Assembly: GCA_011389735.1 (NCBI GenBank)
Contig: JAABTS010000023.1
Location: 1-48,967, forward strand
Direction of reading: 5' to 3'
DNA length: 48,967 bases
DNA from: Desulfobacteraceae bacterium
GTDB taxonomy: Bacteria; Desulfobacterota; Desulfobacteria; Desulfobacterales; JAABTS01
A program made the position numbers and the translations under genes. Positions 9,474-18,400 of this stretch are shown one piece after another; within the stretch, counting starts at the first letter, position 1, and each line of letters opens with the position of its first letter. The notes beneath the pieces were generated by a model. It had not been told where the DNA came from. It worked only from the letters and a program-made list of their open reading frames with translations, and did no database searches.

Positions 9474-9613
9474 TATAGCCTTTCAGATATTAAATTTCAG
9501 TTCGTTATACAGGTTTTCAGAAATTAAATTTCACAAGGCGGCAGGCCCGGGATCATACTATTCGTATATCCAGGGCCGACAACGCAGTGAAATTTGATTT
9601 CTGGAAGGCTATA
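9474..9613. repeat. R1 half-element followed by complete R1 copy C
   Basis: A truncated arm (9474-9505) is followed by a full 108-bp copy at 9506-9613, starting TATACAGGTTTTCAGAAATT and ending TCTGGAAGGCTATA. The arms pair through GCAGGCCCGGGAT and TATCCAGGGCCGAC around a short centre. The rest of the 9019-9707 gap shows nothing coding. Confidence 0.8.
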
Positions 9614-9707
9614 GATCGGAGATATACGACTTGTATTATCTCCACCCCCTATCCTTTATGCCGGACCCGCCGGGTCGTTGAGCGAAACGGCCTGTATCCG
9701 CAGAGTT

Positions 9708-9863
9708 CTATTTTGCGATAACGCCGCCCGCTGCAAGTGCAAGCGCCCCTTCGAAAACGAATACCGACACCCATCCACCGAAAATTGCGTAAATAAGCCC
9801 GCCGCCGACAATCGCCGGTACTCCGCAGACCACCAATATCCCTAACTTTCTGCTGATTTCCAT
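9708..9863 (-). CDS. 51-aa hydrophobic membrane peptide, unknown function
   Basis: The reading frame starts MEISRKLGILVVCGVPAIVG and ends at a TAG after GGVIAK. An AAGGAGT ribosome binding site stands 7 nt before the ATG, which is the main support for this being a real gene. Two hydrophobic, Gly/Ala-rich segments (about residues 7-28 and 31-49) suggest a small inner-membrane hairpin protein. It is isolated, with R1 elements on both sides; the promoter would have to lie in or next to the R1 copy at 9879. Function unknown. Confidence 0.6.
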   Translation of the reverse strand: MEISRKLGILVVCGVPAIVGGGLIYAIFGGWVSVFVFEGALALAAGGVIAK

Positions 9864-9878
9864 ATGTCTTGACTCCTT

Positions 9879-10160
9879 ATTACAGGTTTTCAGAATTTAC
9901 AAGTTTTCAGAAATTAGTGCTTGAACGAAAAGCCGCAAAATAAGTCTCTGACGGGCTTGTAAACCGCGTGTCCCCCTCGTGGCCAATGGGGATTGCAAAT
10001 CCCCTGAGAGCGTGAAGAGCGGGAAGAGCTAAGAAGGCTTTCGTTCAGTCGTAAATAATATTTTCACAATGCGGCAGGTCTTATATCAAACCATTCTTAT
10101 ATCCAGCCTAATATCCGGGGCCGGCGACACAGCATAATTTGATTTCCGCAGGCCTGAATC
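9879..10160. repeat. R1 element, copy D, split by an R3 insertion
   Basis: R1 left-arm sequence (CAGGTTTTCAGAATTTAC, then a second start AAGTTTTCAGAAATTA) is interrupted at 9919 and resumes at 10053 with AATATTTTCACAATGCGGCAGG, continuing through GGGGCCGGCGACACAGC to the diverged end near 10160. Removing 9919-10052 restores a recognisable R1. The remainder of the gap to 10275 shows no gene. Confidence 0.65.
9919..10052. mobile_element. R3 non-autonomous element, copy a (134 bp)
   Basis: The left end GCTTGAACGAAAAGCCGC and the complement of the right end ACGACTGAACGAAAGCC share the core TGAACGAAA. The interior contains GGGGATTGCAAATCCCC and a degenerate GACGGGCTTGTAAACCGCG, as in other R3 copies. 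Flanks AAATTAGT and AAATAATA are a degraded 8-bp match. It interrupts R1 copy D. Confidence 0.65.
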
Positions 10161-10275
10161 ATCCTGTTTATCAACAACCGGACGTCAAGTAAAGGAAAAA
10201 ACCGATGGCTCCATAGCCTTCCGGAAAATAAATCGCACTGTATTGACGGCCGCCGGCGGTCAAATTAATCGATCC

Positions 10276-11562
10276 TTACTTTTCGATAATCATGGCCATG
10301 CCCATGCCGCCGCCGATACACATGGTGATCAATCCCGTATTGTATCCTTTTCTTTTCATTTGATGGATTCCCGTGACCATCTGACGGGCTCCGGTGCATC
10401 CGATTGGATGGCCGAGAGAAATTCCGCTTCCCAGTTCGTTGGGCCGTTCGGTGTCGATTCCGAGTTCCCGCATACAGCCGATCGCCTGAGACGCAAAGGC
10501 TTCGTTCAATTCGATCATGTCGATATCGTCGATGCTCATACCGGTTTTTGCCAATACTTTTCGAACCGCCGGCACTGGCCCGAGGCCCATGTAGGCGGGA
10601 TCGAGGCCGCCGGACGCAAACGCTTTAACTTTGGCCCAGGTTTCAATTCCCAGTTCTCTGGCCTTTGATTCAGACATCAGCAAAACCGCAGCCGCAGCGT
10701 CATTGATTCCGGAGGCGTTGCCGGCCGTGACCGTTCCGTCCTTTCGAAAAGCCGGTCTCAATTTAGCCATTTTTTCCATACTGGTTTCCATGGGACGTTC
10801 GTCCGTGTTTATAACCACGTCGCCTTTTCTCGATTTAATCGTGATCGGCACGATTTCCTCTTTGAACACGCCGTCTTTGACAGCGCCGAATGCGCGTTGA
10901 TGGCTTAAAACGCCCAGTTGATCCTGTTCCTCGCGGCTGACGCCATACATGTCGGCGATATTTTCCGCCGTGATTCCCATATGATATCCGTAAAAAATTT
11001 CATACAGTCCGTCAAAGACCATCAGATCCATGATCTCGCCCATCCCCGTCAGTTCCATTCGATGTCCCCACCGGGCCTTGGGAAGCGCCATCGGAGCAAG
11101 GCTCATACATTCCATGCCGCCCGCCAGAATGACATCCGACTGGCCGGTCATGATCGATTGGGCGCCTAAAGCGATCGCCTTGAGGCCCGATCCGCAGACT
11201 TTATTGATTGTGAACGCGGGTGTTTCCTTGGGAATTCCGGCGCGCACGATCGCCTGTCGGGTCGGATTTTGACCCTGGCCGGCCTGAAGCACATTTCCCA
11301 TGATGACTTCGTCAACGGCCACGGGCGGTTTGGATTCATCCCAGTCGGCGTATTGCTTTTCGAGGTCGATCAATCCCTGATCCTTGAGCTTGTCCGGGAT
11401 GGTTCCCAGGGTGTTGTTGTCGATCACGGGTCGAAGGCCGCACCGTTTCAAAACATCTTTCAATACGGCGGCCCCCATGTCAATGACCGGAACGCTTTTA
11501 AAACCTCCGCCGAAAGCGCCGATAGCCGTCCTGGCTCCTCCCACGATTACCACTTCGTTCAT
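10276..11562 (-). CDS. Thiolase family protein (acetyl-CoA C-acetyltransferase)
   Basis: Thiolases interconvert acetoacetyl-CoA and acetyl-CoA, or cleave 3-ketoacyl-CoA in beta-oxidation. The catalytic set is complete: C123 in NKVCGSG, H385 in LGHPIGCTGAR, and C415 in MCIGGGMG. The length is 428 aa against about 392 for standard members; the excess is a 34-residue insertion at about 41-80, between the first helix and the segment that leads to the nucleophile. An AAAGGGGGT ribosome binding site precedes the ATG. The gene stands alone, with no hydratase or dehydrogenase genes beside it. Direction (biosynthetic or degradative) cannot be decided here; an acyl-CoA synthetase elsewhere in the window would fit fatty-acid use. 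Confidence 0.92.
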   Translation of the reverse strand: MNEVVIVGGARTAIGAFGGGFKSVPVIDMGAAVLKDVLKRCGLRPVIDNNTLGTIPDKLKDQGLIDLEKQYADWDESKPPVAVDEVIMGNVLQAGQGQNPTRQAIVRAGIPKETPAFTINKVCGSGLKAIALGAQSIMTGQSDVILAGGMECMSLAPMALPKARWGHRMELTGMGEIMDLMVFDGLYEIFYGYHMGITAENIADMYGVSREEQDQLGVLSHQRAFGAVKDGVFKEEIVPITIKSRKGDVVINTDERPMETSMEKMAKLRPAFRKDGTVTAGNASGINDAAAAVLLMSESKARELGIETWAKVKAFASGGLDPAYMGLGPVPAVRKVLAKTGMSIDDIDMIELNEAFASQAIGCMRELGIDTERPNELGSGISLGHPIGCTGARQMVTGIHQMKRKGYNTGLITMCIGGGMGMAMIIEK

Positions 11563-11759
11563 TCATACCCCCTTTTTAAGGTGTTGATCACGGCTTTCCC
11601 TCTTTACATTCGGCGGGAAAGCCTATATAAGTACCTGTACGATAAAAAAAGGATACTACCACAAAAAACATCCATTGGTCAATCTCAGAACCGCATCGGA
11701 TTGAAAAAAATCATGCATCGACCCAATAAAATAAACAGACGACACTTTTTTAAGCGAAC

Positions 11760-12524
11760 ATGTGTTTAATATTGTTTTCTTATTCGGATAGGCCGGATTA
11801 CAAGCTCATACTTGCGGCGAATCGCGACGAATTTTACCATCGCCCGACAGCTCCCCTGGATTTCTGGGAAGACGCCCGAAATGTTCTTGGGGGCAGGGAT
11901 CTCGAACGTAAGGGTACGTGGCTCGGCGTTTCCGGTCAGGGGCGATTGGCGGCGGTGACCAATTACCGGGAACCGGCGGCGGAAAACGCTGAGCTTTCCA
12001 GAGGCGCCTTGATATCCGATTATCTAACCGGTTCCGAAACTCCGAATGTTTATCTTGACCGGCTTTGCAATAACAGCGCCCTTTACGGCGGATTCAACCT
12101 TGTTTTGGGCGATTCATCCGGAATGTATCATTTTTCGAATCGTGAAAACGTCGTTCGGAAACTGGAACCCGGCCTTTACGGATTGAGCAATCGTCTTTTG
12201 GATACGCCCTGGCCGAAAGTGGTCAAGGGCAAGGAAACGTTTTCCCGGATTCTGGAAAAACCGGAGATCGACGTTGAAGCCGTTTTCACCATGCTGAATG
12301 ATACGACGTATCCGGATGACGGGGAACTTCCGGACACGGGCGTCGGGCCGGAATGGGAGCGGATGCTGTCTCCGCTGTTCATAAAAAGTCCGATCTACGG
12401 AACACGGTCTTCATCGGTAGTGTTGATCGATCGTCGGGACAGGATAGTTTTTTATGAACGGCGCTATGCGCCGGGAACGGGTGAACCACTGGAAACACGG
12501 CGTATGACGATTGGCATGGATTAG
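11760..12524 (+). CDS. NRDE family protein (TANGO2-like)
   Basis: This 254-aa protein opens MCLILFSYSDRP and has the eponymous NRDE motif in AANRDEFYHRPT at about residues 20-31. Cys2 right after the initiator Met is typical of this Ntn-hydrolase-like family, whose biochemical role is not settled (the eukaryotic relative TANGO2 is linked to haem and lipid handling). Further conserved segments are GTWLGVSGQGRLAAVTNYR and YGLSNRLLDTPWPK. There is no clear Shine-Dalgarno, but the Met-Cys start decides the initiation site. Its TAG stop overlaps the stop of the convergent gene at 12521. Confidence 0.88.
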   Translation: MCLILFSYSDRPDYKLILAANRDEFYHRPTAPLDFWEDARNVLGGRDLERKGTWLGVSGQGRLAAVTNYREPAAENAELSRGALISDYLTGSETPNVYLDRLCNNSALYGGFNLVLGDSSGMYHFSNRENVVRKLEPGLYGLSNRLLDTPWPKVVKGKETFSRILEKPEIDVEAVFTMLNDTTYPDDGELPDTGVGPEWERMLSPLFIKSPIYGTRSSSVVLIDRRDRIVFYERRYAPGTGEPLETRRMTIGMD

Positions 12525-13450
12525 TCTTTTTTCAATTCGGTTCTGTTTCGGCCTTTTTTCTTGGCGTCGTTTAACGCTTCACCGGCTCCGGCGATCATCT
12601 CTTCGATCGTTTCATCGGAACTTTTGATTTCAGCTATTCCGATACTGATGGTGAATGTGATTTCCTTGTCGTCGAATTCCACTTTGAAATCCTCGATTGA
12701 TTTCCTGAGACGTTCAGCCAGTTTGAAAGCGCCCGGGCCGTCGGTTTCAGGGAGTAAAAGCACGAATTCTTCGCCTCCGTATCGCGCCATTAAGTCCGTT
12801 TTTCGCAAAATCGTCCCTGCATTTTCAGCCAAAACCATTAAAACTTCATCTCCCGCCAGATGTCCGTATGAATCATTGAGCTGTTTGAAATGGTCGATAT
12901 CGATAATCACCACGGATAATTTACGGTTGTAGCGGCCCGCCCTTTCAAGCTCCAGTATCGCCTGTTCGAAAAAGTACCGTCTGCTGTAAACGCCCGTCAG
13001 ATAATCCGTAATAGAGAGCCGTTTCATTTCATTGGAGTAATTGTCGATTTCCCGAGCGTAATGGTTCAGTCTTTTATCGGCGTCGAGCAAACGAGCGCCG
13101 ATACGAATTCGGCTGTTCAACATCGCCGTGTTGACCGGCTTGGGTATAAAATCACAGGCGCCGCCGTCAAGCGCTTTCATAATGGCTTCATCCGTCCTGT
13201 TTTCGCTAAGCAAAATCGTATAAATAAACGGCACATTGCCGGATTCGACGATTCGCTTGCATATATCGGCGCCTTCCATTTCAGGCAGAGTCCAGTTAAT
13301 CAATGCAATTTTCGGAGGGGCTTCCATGTAAAGCTGTTTCATCGCTTCCTTGGCGGTTCCAGCCTCGACCACATCGTAGCCCCATTTGTGAAGCCGGTCA
13401 CTCAAAGCCGCTCTCACACCCTTATCATCATCCGCAACCAGAATTTTCAT
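12521..13450 (-). CDS. REC-GGDEF protein (diguanylate cyclase) with a substituted phospho-acceptor
   Basis: The 309 aa contain a receiver domain (residues 1-120), a linker, and a GGDEF domain (about 145-305) that would make cyclic di-GMP. The active loop is YGGEEFVLLLPE, and an RxxD inhibitory site (RKTD) stands five residues before it, so an active, feedback-inhibited cyclase is predicted. The receiver keeps the acidic cluster D7-D9 and the Lys of FIPKPVN, but the usual phospho-acceptor Asp is Asn52 (codon AAC) in ALINWTLPEMEG. Phosphorylation at that site is therefore not expected. GAGG six nt before ATG supports the start. No histidine kinase gene is adjacent. Confidence 0.92.
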   Translation of the reverse strand: MKILVADDDKGVRAALSDRLHKWGYDVVEAGTAKEAMKQLYMEAPPKIALINWTLPEMEGADICKRIVESGNVPFIYTILLSENRTDEAIMKALDGGACDFIPKPVNTAMLNSRIRIGARLLDADKRLNHYAREIDNYSNEMKRLSITDYLTGVYSRRYFFEQAILELERAGRYNRKLSVVIIDIDHFKQLNDSYGHLAGDEVLMVLAENAGTILRKTDLMARYGGEEFVLLLPETDGPGAFKLAERLRKSIEDFKVEFDDKEITFTISIGIAEIKSSDETIEEMIAGAGEALNDAKKKGRNRTELKKD

Positions 13451-13497
13451 TTGAACCTCTTTGACCTTCTTTTTCGATTCCGTATCCTAATTATATG

Positions 13498-13624
13498 ATG
13501 GCTGAACGAAAGCTTCATCACGCTTCCGGAGGATTTGCAATCCCCGTTGGCCCGTTGGCCACGAGAGAAAACACGCGGGTTACAAACCCGCTCAGAGCCA
13601 TATTTTGCGGCTTTTGGTTCAAGC
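13498..13624. mobile_element. R3 non-autonomous element, copy b (127 bp)
   Basis: The left end GGCTGAACGAAAGC and the complement of the right end GCTTGAACCAAAAGCCGC define R3. Inside are GGATTTGCAATCCCC and GCGGGTTACAAACCCGC inverted units followed by CTCAGAGCC. Flanks ATTATATG and ACTATACA differ by three transitions only, a possible worn 8-bp duplication. The right flank is the TATA end of R1 copy E. Confidence 0.7.
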
Positions 13625-13626
13625 AC

Positions 13627-13734
13627 TATACAGGTTTTCAGATATTACAATTCAGAAGTATAGAGGGAAGATATAATACTGTTCGTGTATCTCCTCCGAT
13701 AACGCCCTGAAATTCAATTTCTGAAAACCCGTAG
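13627..13734. repeat. R1 element, copy E (variant centre)
   Basis: It starts TATACAGGTTTTCAGATATT and ends CTGAAAACCCGTAG. The centre differs from the main R1 type: GAAGATATAATACTGTTCGT paired against TATCTCCTCCGATAACGCC, as in copy F, so E and F form a sub-family. Confidence 0.7.
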
Positions 13735-13764
13735 ATTGCCGAACTCAATTGCGTAAAGGCCATA

Positions 13765-14619
13765 TCAATCGCCATAGAAATCAGGATAGAGCTTTTTCGC
13801 GCAATCCGGACAAATTCCATGACTGAAATCCGCTTCCGAATGATCCCGGATGTAAGATTCGAGCCGGCTCCAACAGCCTTTGTCATCCCGAATTTTCTTG
13901 CAGGAAGAACATATCGGCAGATACCCCCGCAAAATTTTAAGCTCCGATGTTCTTCGCTCGACCTTTTTTTCGAGCATCTCATTAAGCATGATGTTTTTTT
14001 TCAGTTCTTCCTGAGTCGTAACCAGAGCCTTTTCAGTGATCATGCTATTCATATACGATAAACCCAGCAGGATGATCATCGCAATAACCGTGTTCAATGT
14101 TCCGGATAAAAGAAAAAATTCCTTTTCGGGCGAAATCGACGCGGAAGCAATGAGATGAAGTCCGCCGACCAGCCCTAAAAAAAGAACGAACAGCGCCAGC
14201 AGAGCTTTTCGAGTCCCAAACATGGCGGTGAAGGCAATAGCGCTGAAAATTAGCGTAAAGAAATTATTGGTTCCGGTCTCGATTTGAGAATTGATCTTGA
14301 CGACCCCGCCGAAGATCGTTAATACGGCGACGATGACTATATCCAGACCGGCTGCGAGTTTGAACCTCCCTTTGCAGATCAAGATCAGGTTACCGACCAG
14401 CATGAACAGAAACATCGTATCCACGGCAATCATCAGGATGGATTCGCCGGGATCGTTGCGATGGATATTGATGGCGATATAAAACGGGACGATCGGAATC
14501 AGAAGGATATGCATCCATAGCAACACCTTAGCCTTTTGCTCGACAACAAAGGATTGGCCGGCGTAAGGAGATAAACAGCGGTGATGGATTTTTTGAACTA
14601 TCGTCGCCATGTTTTTCAT
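13765..14619 (-). CDS. Six-TM protein with coiled coil and CxxC/CxxC tail
   Basis: The 284 aa comprise six hydrophobic segments (about residues 30-50, 58-80, 87-107, 117-134, 138-160, 170-193), a coiled-coil stretch (194-230) and a Cys-rich tail. The tail begins LPICSSCKKIRDDKGCW and ends HGICPDCAKKLYPDF; C237/C240 and C270/C273 could bind one zinc. I know this tail mainly from the C-terminal ends of sensor kinases and response regulators of sulfate-reducing Desulfobacterota, but here no kinase, PAS or receiver domain is present. A signalling role is inferred; the mechanism is unknown. It is a single gene, bracketed by R1 copies E and F. Confidence 0.8.
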   Translation of the reverse strand: MKNMATIVQKIHHRCLSPYAGQSFVVEQKAKVLLWMHILLIPIVPFYIAINIHRNDPGESILMIAVDTMFLFMLVGNLILICKGRFKLAAGLDIVIVAVLTIFGGVVKINSQIETGTNNFFTLIFSAIAFTAMFGTRKALLALFVLFLGLVGGLHLIASASISPEKEFFLLSGTLNTVIAMIILLGLSYMNSMITEKALVTTQEELKKNIMLNEMLEKKVERRTSELKILRGYLPICSSCKKIRDDKGCWSRLESYIRDHSEADFSHGICPDCAKKLYPDFYGD

Positions 14620-14628
14620 CCACGATTA

Positions 14629-14735
14629 TTACAGGTTTTCAGATATTACATTTCAGAAGGATAGAAGGAGGAGGTAATACAAGTCGTATATCTCCGACCG
14701 ATAACGCACTGAAATTAAATATCTGAAAGCATGTA
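14629..14735. repeat. R1 element, copy F (variant centre)
   Basis: It spans from TATTACAGGTTTTCAGATAT to ATATCTGAAAGCATGTA and has the E-type centre (GGAGGAGGTAATACAAG against CGTATATCTCCGACCGATAA). It lies directly upstream of the six-TM gene and may overlap its promoter or leader. Confidence 0.7.
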
Positions 14736-14841
14736 TTTCCGCCGGTTTTTGGTTGTCGAACGCCTTCAGGCCGACCTGGTCCAATTTCGGCCGGCTTAAA
14801 GGAACCACGAAGTACATGAAAACAATTTCATAAACATTTTT

Positions 14842-14988
14842 GGCATCCTTCATTTCTTGTTTACAGTTTCGTCAAAATCGGGATCGGGATCGAGATCAAG
14901 ATCGAAATCGTAATAATTCGATACAGACGCCGATTTCGATACCGATTTGGGAAGTGTAAACTATTTATCAGCATTTATGAAAGACGCC
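14842..14988. mobile_element. R4 non-autonomous element, copy a (147 bp)
   Basis: Ends are GGCATCCTTCAT...GTTTACAG on the left and, in complement, GGCGTCTTTCAT...GTTTACAC on the right. Flanks ACATTTTT and ACATCTTG match at 6 of 8 positions. The interior has GGGATC-type hexamers (some mutated to GAGATC, AAGATC) followed by TAATAATTCGATAC. It is nearly identical to copy b at 28105-28258 outside the hexamer array. No coding potential. The rest of the gap 14620-15091 holds R1 copy F and nothing else recognisable. Confidence 0.8.
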
Positions 14989-15091
14989 ACATCTTGCGTA
15001 TATTTCATGGCGGCGTTTTGAAATATAAGCGGCCGGTTTTTGAACTAAACCCCCTTCAGGCTATCGGAAATTTAATTTAAGTATGGCCGTA

Positions 15092-15349
15092 TCATGCTCT
15101 AAAGGCGCTCCATCTTCCGTTACGTTCGGCCATTTCGACAATTTCGTCAACAGTTAATTCGCTGTTTTGAGTCGAAGAAACAACGAAGTTGATAACGGCC
15201 CCCACGCCCAGAAGCGATATCATCGCGCCCAGAAAGAGCGCAATGAGCCCTCCGGCGCAACCGGCGATAGCCCCCGCGCCCACAAGAAAGATGAGGAGCC
15301 CTGTCACGAACGAGATGAGCCCGGCGATTAAAATAAGAATTCGTATCAT
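15092..15349 (-). CDS. Small membrane protein, unknown function
   Basis: This 85-aa protein starts MIRILILIAGLISFVTG, with AGGAG eight nt before the ATG. The frame extends upstream to 15418, but those codons lie in R1-derived sequence and lack a ribosome binding site, so the internal Met is preferred. Two long hydrophobic Gly/Ala-rich segments (about 3-24 and 27-56) form a probable transmembrane hairpin. The soluble C-terminus reads LTVDEIVEMAERNGRWSAFRA. It may be co-transcribed with the large SIS gene 98 nt upstream. Family not recognised. Confidence 0.7.
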   Translation of the reverse strand: MIRILILIAGLISFVTGLLIFLVGAGAIAGCAGGLIALFLGAMISLLGVGAVINFVVSSTQNSELTVDEIVEMAERNGRWSAFRA

Positions 15350-15377
15350 AAGGTGTTCTCCTAAAAAATCAGGTACG

Positions 15378-15447
15378 GTTATCGGTTTTAAGAAATTATA
15401 AATCTCACAATTCCGCACAGGCGCGGGATACAGGTTTTAAGATATAT
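15378..15447. repeat. R1 fragments
   Basis: Two short R1-like pieces are visible: ATCGGTTTTAAGAAATTATAAATCTCACAA, worn, and CAGGCGCGGGATACAGGTTTTAAGATATA at the 3' edge of the SIS gene. They are strongly diverged, so boundaries are approximate. Confidence 0.4.
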
Positions 15448-18400
15448 TTACGCGCCTTTTGATTTTGATTGATCTTCCACGATGTATTCTCCTATCTTTT
15501 CCGCTGATTTTCCGAATAAATCGTCTATTGTAACAAATTCGATAAAACGATCATTCCAGGCGACCGAATTTTCCTGCACAATGTTTTTGATATGTTCGTA
15601 TTTCCCGCCGAGCGCCTTGATTTTTTCCTGTAAGGAGGCTTCTTTGTTCAGGTCGATATTCAAAAGGAGCAGGTGTTCGATAATATTCGGAGTGTCGGCG
15701 TTCGTGGAAATGATCGGAATAATCAGAATACTCCGTTCGTCCCGCCTGCCTTTTCCTATATATACATTTCCCTGACGAACGATGATTCGTTTCGTCCCCT
15801 TGAGCTGGTTGTCCTGTTCGACGCGGGAAGGAATCGACGCCAATGTTCCGGTTTTTTTCAGGATATGAATGCGTGTCTCATCCGTGGCGTCGCCTAGCAA
15901 ATTGAGTCCGGAAATCTGATACAAAATGCTGCCGTTGATACTTGAAATGATTTTCTGAAGATTTCGGATGACAATCACATTGTTGGTCGTTAATTGCGAT
16001 TCCGATATATCGTGTTCGTGCAAGGCGTCGAACAGAACGCCCTCGAATTTTTCGGCGATCCGGCTGGTTCCCACGGTCACTGTTTTTGCCTGATGCTTGA
16101 TGGCGTCCACGGGTCTTGACATGCGGTTGACGATTTCGCTCACCGTTTCGAGAAGTTTGTTCAGCATGTTCGTGGCCGTACCCTTGATTCCGAAATCAAG
16201 TTCAAAATCGGCCACGGGCAATCGCCCCGAAAGGTATTTTAACAAAAGCGTCAAATCCGCCACAAGAGCAACGGATGAAGAAAACCGGTCCCGGCCGAAT
16301 TTCTTCTTGAATTCATTGTAAAACGCCACCATTTTTTCCCGGAAAGTCTTTTCCAGTACCAGTTCATATATGTCCATACCGTTTTCGGTGTATTCGGATA
16401 CGGCGTTGCGCACTTCCTCCCGGAAATCGTACATGAATTTGGACCCTTCGTTTATGGCGAGGGCGGCGTAGTATCCCCAGATATGGCCCACCAGGGTGTT
16501 GAGGATCGGCGCCAGATGTTCGCTGACCACGGGCACGTGGAATATACTTTCGGCGTAAGGCGCAAATCGGTATTCTCCTTCATTGGCGATTACGACGGGC
16601 GTGGCGTTATGAGCGTGAAAAATCGCAGTATCCTTGACTATATCCCCGATCACCGTATCTCGCGTTCCGGCCGCGCAAACGATAATCAGCGGCTCGGACG
16701 ACAGGTCGATATGCTTTTTATCCTCCACGTAATCAGATGATATGGTTTTGTAGCAGAGTTCGCTCAATTTAATCCGGATTTCGTCTGCGGACGCCTTGTT
16801 GGGACCGCTCCCCACCGCCGCCCAGTATAATTTCGACGGTGAAAGACCCGCGGCCGACGCCTCAATGTCCGGTTTCAGAGTCAGGATTTTCCGCATGTAG
16901 CCGGGAATTCGCAGAAGGGTTTGCAATTCCCCGGTAACAAAAAGATTATCCCGTTTTCCGGTCAATTGGGCCAGATATAGCCCTAGCAAGGCTCCAGCCA
17001 CGATCTGTGAATAAAAGGCTTTCGTGGAGGCCACGGACATTTCCACATCACGCCCGCTGCTCGTGTAAAGAACGCCGTCGGTTTTGAATGTGATATCCGA
17101 ATCCCTACGGTTGACGATTGAAATCGTATAGGCTCCCAGCTCTTTAACCATGTCGATGCTTCGATTCGTATCCGTGGTTGTGCCGGACTGGGAAATAGCC
17201 ACGACAAGCGTGTCGCTCATTTTCGGGGATTCCAGATCTTCGATCAAGTTGAATCCGGACAGCTCGGACGCTTTGTAAGCCGTAATCAGGAGATTTGGAT
17301 CTCTCATATAATAGGTCATGATATTGGCGCACGCCAGCGCGGCCACACCGGCGGTACCCTGGCCGATAAACAGAATCTTGCGAATTTTGTTTTCGGAAAA
17401 AGCCTTCTCGATGGATTCCGGAACGATGGATTCGTCCAGCATTACCTGATATCGGCCTTCCTTGATTTTCCATCGGTTTTGAAGCGTTTTTTCAACGGAA
17501 GCCGGGGATTCTGATATTTCCTTGAGAAAATAATGCGGAAAATGCTGGCGGTCGATATCTCTAGACGTTATTCGGGTGCGCTTGATATCTTCGACTCCAA
17601 AAGTCAAGGGAGTCCCGTCATAATACATGGCTTTGACACCGTTCAATCCTCCTCGGGAATTTTGATCCAAAATTACGATCTGCCCGGATGTCAATCCGTT
17701 TTTTCCATTGAACTGCTTTTCTCCGTCCAGCTTCAGGTATTCATCCGTGTCTTCCACAAACCCGTACACTTCGGACGCAGGCATATAATGATCCTTCGCC
17801 ATGCCCACAAAAATTGCCTGTCCGCCGCCTTTCTGAGCCAGAAACACTTTTCCCGGTTCAAGGTCGGTGCTCATGGATATGGCGTGCGAACCTTCAAAGC
17901 TGTTCACCGCCAGCCGAAACGATTCGGTCACATCATGGCCCTGCTTCAAATAATACTCGATTTTCAAGGGAATTATTTTGGTGTCCGTCGTTATCTCGCC
18001 AGAAATTTTAAAACCTTCTTTTTCAAGATTTTCCCGGATCGACACATAATTATCGATATCGCCGTTCAAGCAGACATAGATCATTCCTTTTGGCCATACC
18101 GGGAGGGCTTCGAGAGCGTCCGACGGATTGAACAAATCGCCGGCCGCATTGTCCACAGGGTGGCAGTTGGGTTCCGTGATGGCGCCGATCGACGCCCATC
18201 GGGTATGAGAAGACACGATATTGGAAATATTGGGAAAAGCGACGAGGGTTTGGAATATGGGATCTTCGTTGATTTGATTGCGGATAAAGGCGACATTGTC
18301 GCCCAGGCTTCCAATTCCGGCGGCGACCTTATAAGCAATAGATACGGAAACCGTTCCGTTTTCAATCTCTCTGATTCCAATACAGCCGTTTAACAGAACG

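Noticed and set aside
14871-14915. Hexamer repeats (GGGATC) as a possible CRISPR or iteron array
   Set aside because: Units are 6 bp without spacers and lie within a mobile element; no replication or cas genes are near.
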